Source of the DNA: Algoriphagus aestuarii
GTDB lineage: Bacteria; Bacteroidota; Bacteroidia; Cytophagales; Cyclobacteriaceae
Length of the DNA: 64,000 nucleotides
Reading direction: 5' to 3'
NCBI GenBank assembly: GCA_017051695.1
Contig: JAFIDK010000010.1
Span: forward strand, 42,188 to 106,187
In this document: positions 35,442 to 43,174 of the stretch, in pieces
How the letters are laid out: each line of letters begins with the position of its first letter
Position numbering within the stretch: position 1 is the stretch's first letter
Made by a program: the position numbers and the translations under genes
Notes under the pieces: model-generated
Databases searched by the model: none
Told to the model about the DNA's origin: nothing
What the model saw: the letters and a program-made list of their open reading frames with translations, nothing else

Positions 35442-35915
35442 TTACTCATGATGGTAGGGTTCATTTCTAAGAATGGTAAACCCTCGATACAACTGCTCTA
35501 TAAAAAAAGGACGGATCATTTGATGAGAAAAAGTCATTTTTGAAATGGAAAGCTTGCCATTAGCTCGGGAATAGAGTTCGTCAGAAAAGCCATATGGCCC
35601 TCCAATTACAAAAATCAGTTGCTTCAAACCGGAATTCATCTTCTTCTGTAAAAATTCAGAAAAGTCCACAGAGCTATAGCTTTTTCCTCTTTCATCGAGT
35701 AATATCAAGTCATCAGATGGCACGAGTTTCTTTAAAATCATCTCACCTTCTTTTTCTTTTTGGGTAGCTTCTGATAGGGATTTGGTGTTTTTCAGGTCAG
35801 GAATGATTTCAAATTCAAATTTGATGTAAAAATTCAGGCGTTTGCTGTACTCCTCAATGAGAGATTGGATGGCTTGGCTATCCGTTTTGCCGATGGCGAT
35901 CAATTTGATTTGCAT
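35442..35915 (-). CDS. rlmH: 23S rRNA (pseudouridine-1915-N3)-methyltransferase
   Basis: A 157-residue SPOUT methyltransferase: MQIKLIAIGKTDSQAI start, LILLDERGKSYSSVDFSEFL, the SAM knot LIFVIGGPYGFSDEL and the C-terminal TFSHQMIRPFFIEQLYRGF. These are the hallmarks of RlmH, which methylates pseudouridine 1915 in helix 69 of 23S rRNA. Length equals the family norm (about 155). ATG 35915 is preferred to a TTG two codons earlier. Confidence 0.96.
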   Translation of the reverse strand: MQIKLIAIGKTDSQAIQSLIEEYSKRLNFYIKFEFEIIPDLKNTKSLSEATQKEKEGEMILKKLVPSDDLILLDERGKSYSSVDFSEFLQKKMNSGLKQLIFVIGGPYGFSDELYSRANGKLSISKMTFSHQMIRPFFIEQLYRGFTILRNEPYHHE

Positions 35916-36079
35916 ATACAAATATCAAAAATTCTTTTTTATCAGTTCAAGGCAGAAAATAACAGGTTGACGGGTGGTTTTTAGGAGTCTAACACTGTAT
36001 TCAATCTATTGAAAAACAAATGCTTATGTCAGTTGTTCCATATCCTACAAACCAATTTTAACTATTTCACTTAACAATT

Positions 36080-36586
36080 ATGAAAAATTTAGGAACATTA
36101 GTAATGGTGATGATGCTATTTATCGTATCGTCTTTTACCCCAAAAACAAGTACAATTCATGAGAATAAAGTCGATGCGGATATCGTTGATTTGGCAGTTT
36201 CTCAGGATTTTTTGACCACACTTGTAGCTGCAGTTAAAGCAGGAGATTTGGTGGATGTATTGAAAGGAGATGGTCCATTTACGGTTTTTGCCCCTACCAA
36301 TGATGCTTTTGCGAAACTTCCAGCAGGTACTGTGGAGAATCTATTAAAGCCGGAAAACAAAGCTCAATTAGTAAAAATTCTCACTTACCATGTCGTGCCA
36401 GGTAAAGTGATGTCATCCGATTTGAAGAATGGACAAATGGCCAAGACTGTAGAAGGTAGTGAGATCAAAGTGACATTAAAAGATGGAAAAGCAATGATCA
36501 ATAATGCAACTGTAACTGCAGCAGATATTGAAGCGGATAACGGCGTAGTGCATGTGATTGATACGGTGATTATGCCACCGATGTAA
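36080..36586 (+). CDS. Secreted fasciclin (FAS1) domain protein
   Basis: A 168-residue exported protein with one FAS1 domain: signal peptide (about 1-20), then [20 protein letters not shown], the H1 box [15 protein letters not shown], the YH motif [10 protein letters not shown] and the H2 box [14 protein letters not shown]1 domains mediate adhesion. Single gene with its own terminator. Confidence 0.93.
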   Translation: MKNLGTLVMVMMLFIVSSFTPKTSTIHENKVDADIVDLAVSQDFLTTLVAAVKAGDLVDVLKGDGPFTVFAPTNDAFAKLPAGTVENLLKPENKAQLVKILTYHVVPGKVMSSDLKNGQMAKTVEGSEIKVTLKDGKAMINNATVTAADIEADNGVVHVIDTVIMPPM

Positions 36587-36613
36587 TTTAGTTGTTTAAC
36601 ACATTTTTAATTG

Positions 36614-36642
36614 AGCCTATCCTAAATGGATGGGCTTTTTTA
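36614..36642 (+). terminator. Intrinsic terminator of the fasciclin gene
   Basis: Eight-bp stem GCCTATCC / GGATGGGC (one G-T pair) with loop TAAAT, followed by seven T. Confidence 0.88.
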
Positions 36643-36695
36643 TTGAAGATGGTTTTTTAACTTTAAAAAGGATAATAATAGAAAACCACCGAGTT

Positions 36696-39600
36696 ATGAG
36701 AAAACTTTCTTTGTTGCTTTTTACCCTCTTTGCCGGCTTGGCTGCAACTGCACAAACAAATGAAACTCCATTTTTTACTTTCCGACCTACACTCACCCCG
36801 GACGGCCAGATCATCATCTTCAGTTATGAAGGAGATCTTTGGAAAGTACCTGTTGCTGGAGGGCAGGCTGTTCGACTTACTGCCATGGAAGGGGAAGAAA
36901 CACTGCCTGCTGTTTCACCAGATGGCAAATGGTTGGCTTTTTCAGCAGAACAATTTGGCAACATGGATGTCTTTATCATGCCATTGGAGGGAGGAGAAAT
37001 CCAGCAGTTAACCTATCATGAGGCAAATGACGAGGTAGAATCCTGGAGTTGGGATAGTCAGACCATTTATTTTAACTCTGACCGGTATAATCGCTACACC
37101 TCTTTCCAAATCGGCATCGATGGAGCTACACCTATAAGGCTTTTTCCGCACTACTTTAACACAGTTCATAATACAGCGGAAAACCCAAAGACTGGAGAGA
37201 TATTCTTTAATGAAACATGGGAAAGCAAGAATTTTGCCCATAGAAAACGCTACAAAGGAGAGTACAACCCGGATATTAAATCCTATAACCCAACAACCAA
37301 AGCATACAAGCAGTACACTGATTACGAAGGAAAAGACTTTGGGGTGACCATTGATCAAGAAGGAAATGTTTTCTTTATGTCGGATGAAGCGAATGGTGAA
37401 TATAATTTATACACATTGAAGAATGGCGAGAAAACCCAGTTAACAAACTTTGAAAGTTCTGTGATGTGGCCAAAAGTAAGCGCTAATGGTCAAAAGATCG
37501 TTTTCCAGAAGGATTATCAGATTTATGTATTCGATGTCGCCTCAGGCGAAACCACCCAGCCAAAATTTTCTCTCTTCCAAAATCAAACTTTAGGAAAGGA
37601 AATTCCACTTGAGGTCAGTGGGAAAGTAAGTTACTTCGACGTTTCACCAGATGGAGAAAAAATGGCATTTGTGTCTAGAGGAGTCTTATTCATTTCTGAT
37701 ATCAAAGGGAAATTTGCGAAGCAAATACCTACTGATCCCAAAGAAGCAGTGGAAGAAGTGAAGTGGCTGGCTGATAATAAATCCTTGCTATACACTAGAA
37801 CGGTCAAAGGCTATCATAATCTCTTTACAATTTCTGCCCAAAACCCAGGCGAGGAAAAACAGTTGACCATGGATGAGGATAAAAACCGTAATCTGGAATT
37901 AACTAAAGACCGAAGTCTGGCTGTCTATGTCAGCGGGAGAAACGAAGTACGTGAATTAGATCTTAAAACAATGGAAAGCAGTACCCTTGTAGAAGATGAA
38001 CTTTGGGGCCTGTATACACCTAAACCTTATTTTTCTCCTGATGACCAATATGTGGTTTTTTCACCGATCAGAAATTTCGAGCGGGAAGTAGTAGTTTATC
38101 ACAGGCCAAGTAAGAAGACAATTAATTTAACAGAAACCCGGGTTACCGAAACAAATCCAGTTTGGTCACCGGATGGCAAATACATGTATTTTATATCCGA
38201 CCGGATCCATCCAAGTTATCCTTATGGGACTACCGAAGCCCACCTGTATCGAATGAAGTTGGAAAGATTTGCTGAGCTTTTTAAATCGGATGAAGTGAAT
38301 AAACTTTTCGAGGAAAAAGATAAAAAAGAGGTAGACAAAAAGGACTCTAAAGTTGAGGTAAAAATCAGCGGAACTGACTTCATGGATCGAGTGGAATTGA
38401 TAGGTCCAAGCTTTGGACAGCAGTCCTCTCCTTACGTGCATCAAAAGAATGGAAAGACCACCGTTTTTTACATTTCCAACCATGGCGAAGGCACACCAAA
38501 ATTGTGGAAAACTACCCTGGAGGATTTTGAAAATTCCAAAACAGAAAAAGTCGGCGATCAAAGAATGGGAGGTTTTGACATGGTGGATAGTAAGGATAAA
38601 CTCTATCTGTTGTCCAGTGGAAAAGTCAATACGCTTGATCCATCAAGCGGGAAAATAGAAGAGATAAAATTAGAGGCAAAATTCTCAAAAAATCTGAAAG
38701 ATGAATTTGAACAGATGTACTATGAAGCCTGGGCTGGGATGGAGCAGAACTTTTACGATGGTGATTTCCATGGTGAAAACTGGCAGGAATTAAGAGATCA
38801 ATATGCGAAATTTCTTCCCTATGTGCGTAGCAGAGCTAATTTGACCTTAATCTTCAATGAAATGTTGGGAGAATTGAATACCTCTCATTTTGGTTTTAAC
38901 TCCAATGGTCCAGAAAATGATATTTACCTGGGAACCCGCTCCATGGAGACAGGAATTATGTTTAAAAATGAGGATCCGTTCATTGTGGATAAAGTGGTAA
39001 AAGATTCTCCATTGGATTTAGAATCCACAGCTGTTTTACCCGGAGATGAACTGATCGCAGTTAATGGTAAGAATGTGGATAAGTCAAAAAACAGGAATTC
39101 ATTTTTTGTGGCGCCAACGATATCAGATGAATTGGAAATGACATTTAAAAGAGGAGGAGAAGAAGTAAAAGTGAAGGTTCATCCGACCTCTTATGGTTCG
39201 ATGAAAACGTGGCTTTATGATGAATGGATGAATCAAAATGAAGCGTATGTGGATGAGAAAACCGGTGATAAAATTTCTTACGTTCACATGAAAAATATGG
39301 GAGGTGGAGAACTCCAACATTTCCTTGAATACATGGTTTCCAATAAAGGAAATAGAGATGGACTGATCCTGGACCTCCGTTACAATACCGGTGGAAATGT
39401 CCACGATCCTGTTTTACAATTTTTGAGTCAGAGAGCCTATTTGCAATGGAAATACAGAGACGGGGCCTTGACCAACCAGCCGAATTTCTCTCCGGCAGAT
39501 AAGCCTATTGTTTTGTTGATCAATGAGCAATCACTTTCTGATGCGGAAATGACTGCGCAGGGATTTAAAGAATTGGGATTAGGGACAATCATTGGTACTG

Positions 39601-39824
39601 AAACCTATCGCTGGATTATTTTCACCTCAGGACAAGGCTTGGTAGATGGATCATTCTATAGACTTCCTTCATGGGGTTGTTATACATTGGACGGTCGAAA
39701 CCTGGAAAAGGAAGGAGTTAGCCCGGATATCAGAGTCGGGGAGAATTTTGTGGATCGAGTAGAAGGATATCAAAAGCAGTTGGATAAAGCAATTGAAGTG
39801 ATTTTGGAGCAATTGAAGAAATAA
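36696..39824 (+). CDS. Tricorn-like S41 protease with beta-propeller and PDZ domain
   Basis: A 1042-residue exported protease. ATG 36696 gives a clear signal peptide (LLLFTLFAGLAATAQ). The first 550 residues are WD/TolB-like propeller repeats (TLTPDGQIIIFSYEGDLW; AVSPDGKWLAFSAE; WSWDSQTIYF; FSPDDQYVVF; WSPDGKYMYFISD). A PDZ domain (about 755-830) and an S41 peptidase core follow. The tricorn tetrad is recognisable: Ser730-His731 in LNTSHFGF, Ser948-Asp949 in SLSDAEM and Glu1006 in KEGVSPD. Likely breaks down peptides in the periplasm. It may share a promoter with the SDR gene 45 bases downstream. Confidence 0.93.
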   Translation: MRKLSLLLFTLFAGLAATAQTNETPFFTFRPTLTPDGQIIIFSYEGDLWKVPVAGGQAVRLTAMEGEETLPAVSPDGKWLAFSAEQFGNMDVFIMPLEGGEIQQLTYHEANDEVESWSWDSQTIYFNSDRYNRYTSFQIGIDGATPIRLFPHYFNTVHNTAENPKTGEIFFNETWESKNFAHRKRYKGEYNPDIKSYNPTTKAYKQYTDYEGKDFGVTIDQEGNVFFMSDEANGEYNLYTLKNGEKTQLTNFESSVMWPKVSANGQKIVFQKDYQIYVFDVASGETTQPKFSLFQNQTLGKEIPLEVSGKVSYFDVSPDGEKMAFVSRGVLFISDIKGKFAKQIPTDPKEAVEEVKWLADNKSLLYTRTVKGYHNLFTISAQNPGEEKQLTMDEDKNRNLELTKDRSLAVYVSGRNEVRELDLKTMESSTLVEDELWGLYTPKPYFSPDDQYVVFSPIRNFEREVVVYHRPSKKTINLTETRVTETNPVWSPDGKYMYFISDRIHPSYPYGTTEAHLYRMKLERFAELFKSDEVNKLFEEKDKKEVDKKDSKVEVKISGTDFMDRVELIGPSFGQQSSPYVHQKNGKTTVFYISNHGEGTPKLWKTTLEDFENSKTEKVGDQRMGGFDMVDSKDKLYLLSSGKVNTLDPSSGKIEEIKLEAKFSKNLKDEFEQMYYEAWAGMEQNFYDGDFHGENWQELRDQYAKFLPYVRSRANLTLIFNEMLGELNTSHFGFNSNGPENDIYLGTRSMETGIMFKNEDPFIVDKVVKDSPLDLESTAVLPGDELIAVNGKNVDKSKNRNSFFVAPTISDELEMTFKRGGEEVKVKVHPTSYGSMKTWLYDEWMNQNEAYVDEKTGDKISYVHMKNMGGGELQHFLEYMVSNKGNRDGLILDLRYNTGGNVHDPVLQFLSQRAYLQWKYRDGALTNQPNFSPADKPIVLLINEQSLSDAEMTAQGFKELGLGTIIGTETYRWIIFTSGQGLVDGSFYRLPSWGCYTLDGRNLEKEGVSPDIRVGENFVDRVEGYQKQLDKAIEVILEQLKK

Positions 39825-39869
39825 AGGTCAGGCAGAAATCTGATTATTAAAAAGGCAAATAAATTATAG

Positions 39870-40778
39870 ATGAGCAAGAAAAGAATCCTTTTTACAGGTG
39901 GATCTGGAAAAGCCGGCAAACATGTGATTCCCTATTTATTGGATCAGGGATATCGTGTTCTAAATGTGGATTTGGTTCCATTGAAGCACCCAGGAGTAGA
40001 TAATTTAATAGCCGACATCACGGATTCTGGCCAGATGTTTAATGCGATGAATTCTTATGCGGGATTGGACGAGTTGGAATATGGAAACGGCACTCCAACA
40101 TTTGATGCGGTAGTTCATTTCGCGGCTGTACCGAGGATTTTGATCAATCCAGACAATGAAACCTTCAGAGTAAATACCGTTGGGACTTACAATGTAATAG
40201 AAGCAGCTGTGAAGATGGGAATTAAGAAAATCATCATAGCCTCTTCGGAGACCACCTATGGAATCTGCTTTTCTGATGGGCAAACGGATCCAAAAGTATT
40301 GCCCTTAGAAGAAGACTATGACGTAGATCCTATGGACAGTTATGGTCTATCTAAAGTGGTCAATGAAAAAACGGCAAGAACTTTTCAAAGGAGGTCAGGA
40401 TATGATATATATGCCCTTCGAATCGGAAATGTCATCGAGCCTCACGAATACCAAGAGTTGTTTCCGCATTATTTCAAACATCCTGAAGTCCGTCGTAGAA
40501 ATGCTTTCTGTTACATTGATGCCAGAGATCTAGGTCAGATAGTGGATTTATGCATCCAAAAAGATGGATTGGGTTTCCAGGTATTTAATGCTGGTAACGA
40601 TCAAAATGGAGCAATCATCCCAAGTAAAGAATTGTGTAAACGCTTTTTTCCAGGTGTTCCTCTTTCCAGAGAGCTGGATGAGCATGAAGCACTTTTTTCA
40701 AACTGGAAAATCAAAGAAGTCCTTGGATTTAAAGAGCAGCACAATTGGAGAAAATATGTGAAAGAGCCAGAATCTTAA
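39870..40778 (+). CDS. NAD(P)-dependent epimerase/dehydratase (extended SDR)
   Basis: A 302-residue extended short-chain dehydrogenase. The nucleotide-binding turn is FTGGSGKAGKHV (residues 8-19); the catalytic pair is YGLSK (Tyr-x-x-x-Lys, about residue 157) with upstream Ser in ASSETTYG. It acts on a nucleotide sugar or related compound, which one is not clear. The insert with FSDGQTDPKVLPLEEDYDVDP resembles uronate-dehydrogenase-like and sugar epimerase relatives. It follows the tricorn-like gene by 45 bases. Confidence 0.88.
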   Translation: MSKKRILFTGGSGKAGKHVIPYLLDQGYRVLNVDLVPLKHPGVDNLIADITDSGQMFNAMNSYAGLDELEYGNGTPTFDAVVHFAAVPRILINPDNETFRVNTVGTYNVIEAAVKMGIKKIIIASSETTYGICFSDGQTDPKVLPLEEDYDVDPMDSYGLSKVVNEKTARTFQRRSGYDIYALRIGNVIEPHEYQELFPHYFKHPEVRRRNAFCYIDARDLGQIVDLCIQKDGLGFQVFNAGNDQNGAIIPSKELCKRFFPGVPLSRELDEHEALFSNWKIKEVLGFKEQHNWRKYVKEPES

Positions 40779-41005
40779 CCTGATACGAGTACAAGGAAAG
40801 TTTATCTTTGAAATTTAAATAGCAATGCTTTGAATGGTGGAATGATTAAATCAATTATCTTTCTGATGATTTTTGGGTAAGATTTCTTTGGTAAAGAAAT
40901 GAAAAATAGATAAGGATAGAAACTGCTTAAAAACCCATGGGATGGGTGACTAGAGCTCAAATGATTTTTTGGTTTAAAATCAAGAAACTATTAATTCCTT
41001 AGACT

Positions 41006-41764
41006 ATTAAGTTACAATTCTACCTCCGCACATTCTTCATCTTATTTTTACTAAATGTTCAATTAGCCAATGGACAAAATAAGATGATCACCAAAGGGAA
41101 TCAGCAATGGCTGCAGTATTACAATCAGATCCAATTCAATGATCGCTGGACTTTGCTCACAGATGGAGGCTATCGATGGAGGGAAAATTTTGACGAAAGC
41201 TCTTTATTTATTGTAAGAATGGGAGTTGGTTATTCTTTGAGGCCTTCTTTACGAGTTGGTGCTGGTATGGCATATTTGGGGTTTTATGCTTCTGAGAAAG
41301 TGGCTAAAATTGAAAACAGGCCTTTTCAGGAAATTCAGCTTAAAAATAAAATTGGGAAGATTGAATTAACCCAACGATTTAGATTAGAGGAGCGCTTTTT
41401 TCACTTGGTTCAGCCTAGCACTTTGGAAAAGCCCAACACTTTTAATTTCCGATATCGATATTCTGTGATGTTTAGTGGTGTTTTATTTTACCTATCCAAT
41501 TCTAAACAATTCGTTTCCTTAAAGATAGGGGATGAGGTGTTTTTCAATTCGGGCAAAACCATTATTTATAATAGATTTGATCAAAACAGATTTGTCGTCA
41601 GCCCAACAATAAATCTGGAAGAAAATCTAGCTATTTCACTTACATGGAATAAGCAGTTTGCCAATACTCCTATCAAAGATCAATTTATCAGTTCTGATGT
41701 ATTTTGGCTCCAGATAAATCAGAAAATAGTTTTAAAGAAAAAGGTGAGAACTGAAATAAAGTAA
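41006..41764 (+). CDS. DUF2490 outer-membrane protein, apparently with ATT start
   Basis: The recognisable DUF2490 barrel (WLQYYNQIQFNDRWTLLTDGGYRWRE, later FRYRYSVMF) begins just after what is clearly a signal peptide, KLQFYLRTFFILFLLNVQLANGQ, encoded at 41009-41077 in the same frame. There is no ATG, GTG, TTG or CTG in that stretch; the first ATG (41084) falls after the cleavage site and would leave the protein unexported. The stop at 41000 limits the start to 41003-41009, so ATT at 41006 is the best candidate, giving 252 residues. Either a rare start codon or a mutated ATG that silences the gene. Role of DUF2490 proteins unknown; the barrel sits in the outer membrane. Confidence 0.7.
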   Translation: MKLQFYLRTFFILFLLNVQLANGQNKMITKGNQQWLQYYNQIQFNDRWTLLTDGGYRWRENFDESSLFIVRMGVGYSLRPSLRVGAGMAYLGFYASEKVAKIENRPFQEIQLKNKIGKIELTQRFRLEERFFHLVQPSTLEKPNTFNFRYRYSVMFSGVLFYLSNSKQFVSLKIGDEVFFNSGKTIIYNRFDQNRFVVSPTINLEENLAISLTWNKQFANTPIKDQFISSDVFWLQINQKIVLKKKVRTEIK

Positions 41765-41767
41765 ATA

Positions 41768-41797
41768 AAAAAGCCTCCCGAAAAATCGAGAGGCTTT
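41768..41797 (-). terminator. Terminator between convergent genes
   Basis: Stem AAGCCTC / GAGGCTT with a 12-base loop; on the minus strand it is followed by TTTTTTATTTA, ending the YcxB-like gene. It may also serve the plus strand gene. Confidence 0.8.
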
Positions 41798-41820
41798 GTA
41801 ATGCTCTTGAAGAATAGCTC

Positions 41821-42294
41821 TTATTTGATCAATTCCTTGCGTTTCAAAATTGTCTCCATAAACTTCCGTTCATTTTCAGAATTGAAAATTCGGAACGGTA
41901 AGTGGATAAACTGGGCTTTGGAAAGGTAAAGCACATAGGCGTCTTTTCTGATTTCTGCCTTTTTGATCATATTCCACTGTACTGGCATTCCCTGACGGGT
42001 ATTGATTTTCATCAGAATCTGACGGCTATCTATTTCATAGGCCATTTTCTCAAAGATGGTTTTATTCTGCTCCATCTGAGTGACACCGGTAAACTGGATA
42101 GCCCAAAACAACACATACAAACCATACGCGATCAATGCCCCGATAATCCACCAAATAGAAGGAATCCAGAAATAACCACACATAATCGCCAAAGCGATTA
42201 GAATTACCCACCACTGCTCTTTGAGAATGCTGACTAATCCCATTTTAATATAAGTTCCTGTTTCCAGTTGGTATTTTTTCGTCTTTACTATCAT
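41821..42294 (-). CDS. YcxB-like membrane protein
   Basis: A 157-residue protein with two transmembrane helices (WWVILIALAIMCGYFWIP and IWWIIGALIAYGLYVLFW) and a C-terminal domain like YcxB: YEIDSRQILMKINTRQG, VQWNMIKKAEIRKDAYVLYL, FIHLPFRIFNSE. Function unknown. The second of two adjacent start codons (ATG 42294) is used. Confidence 0.75.
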   Translation of the reverse strand: MIVKTKKYQLETGTYIKMGLVSILKEQWWVILIALAIMCGYFWIPSIWWIIGALIAYGLYVLFWAIQFTGVTQMEQNKTIFEKMAYEIDSRQILMKINTRQGMPVQWNMIKKAEIRKDAYVLYLSKAQFIHLPFRIFNSENERKFMETILKRKELIK

Positions 42295-42442
42295 CACTTT
42301 TATTTTCAGAGCGCAAATATCCTAGTATCTGAGGGATTAAACAAGCCGAATAAAATCATAAAAGATGGAATTCTAAGAAACAATTTGCAAAAGGCATTGA
42401 TTTAAAATATGTATTGGATTATCTTAAATAAAATTTTTGGCC

Positions 42443-42670
42443 ATGAGTAGTTTAGTAATAGATCTGGTGCTCTGCGGGTTGGCTTATGTGATCTTGATAT
42501 ATTTCGTAGCCACCCTGACTCGCAATTCTCTGAAAAAGCGGGACAGTAACGGAGATGATGGAGATGGAGGAGTGGAGAATTTGACTCCGCCTAAGATAGA
42601 TTTGCCTCCTGGCGTAATCTGGCCTTCTGATGTGCCTCGAAGCTCAAGACCTGAGCCGATCGAACTTTAA
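42443..42670 (+). CDS. Small single-span membrane protein
   Basis: A 75-residue protein: one N-terminal membrane helix (LVLCGLAYVILIYFVATL), then a Lys/Arg stop-transfer and an acidic, Pro-rich tail (GDDGDGG; PPGVIWPSDVPRSSRPEP). Unknown family. The stop codon overlaps the end of the fur-like gene on the opposite strand by 4 bases. ATG 42443 is preferred to TTG 42437. Confidence 0.6.
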   Translation: MSSLVIDLVLCGLAYVILIYFVATLTRNSLKKRDSNGDDGDGGVENLTPPKIDLPPGVIWPSDVPRSSRPEPIEL

Positions 42671-43077
42671 TGACATTTTTCGCAAACACCCTGCACTAGC
42701 AGACTCATTTCCTTTTTTTGAAACCCATTAGGAAGCTTAATGGTCGGAAGCGTAATGGATTCCAAACAAGTTGTTTCCCCGCAAACTTCACATTTGAAAT
42801 GCACGTGTTCATGACTGTGCTCCACATGCTCTTCATGGGAACATAGAGCGTATTTAGCACCTCCACTGTCATCCAATACCTTATGGATGACATCCTTATC
42901 CACAAATGTCTTTAAAGTCCTGTAGATTGTTACCCGATCAAATTGATTATCCAGGCTTTCTTCCAGATCAGCATGTGCCAAGGCTACCTGCTTATCGAGG
43001 AATTCACGAATGATCTCCAACCTACAATCGGTGATCCTAAGCTTATGACTTTGCAATATGGAAAGCGGTGAACTCAT
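42667..43077 (-). CDS. Fur family transcriptional regulator
   Basis: A 136-residue metal-dependent repressor. Winged-helix part: LRITDCRLEIIREFLD and FDRVTIYRTLKTFVDKDVIHKV. Regulatory metal region HEEHVEHSHEHVHFKC, unusually rich in His, and structural zinc site CEVCGETTC ... CEKCH. It resembles Fur/Zur/PerR; which metal is sensed cannot be told. No obvious target gene is adjacent. Confidence 0.93.
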   Translation of the reverse strand: MSSPLSILQSHKLRITDCRLEIIREFLDKQVALAHADLEESLDNQFDRVTIYRTLKTFVDKDVIHKVLDDSGGAKYALCSHEEHVEHSHEHVHFKCEVCGETTCLESITLPTIKLPNGFQKKEMSLLVQGVCEKCH

Positions 43078-43131
43078 GGGTTTTTTGTTTCAGCGCTAAA
43101 TTACGAGAAAAATTCTAAGGGTTAAAATGAA

Positions 43132-43154
43132 AAAGGCTCCATAACAGGAGCCTC
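43132..43154 (-). terminator. Intrinsic terminator of the metalloprotease gene
   Basis: Seven-bp stem AGGCTCC / GGAGCCT with loop ATAACA; on the minus strand it is followed by TTTTTCATTTT, 20 bases past the stop. Confidence 0.85.
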
Positions 43155-43174
43155 TTTCATTAGTTGTGATCCTA

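Noticed and set aside
40779-41005. Possible extra gene between the SDR and DUF2490 genes
   Set aside because: Stops in all frames and no start with ribosome site; treated as leader of the DUF2490 gene.
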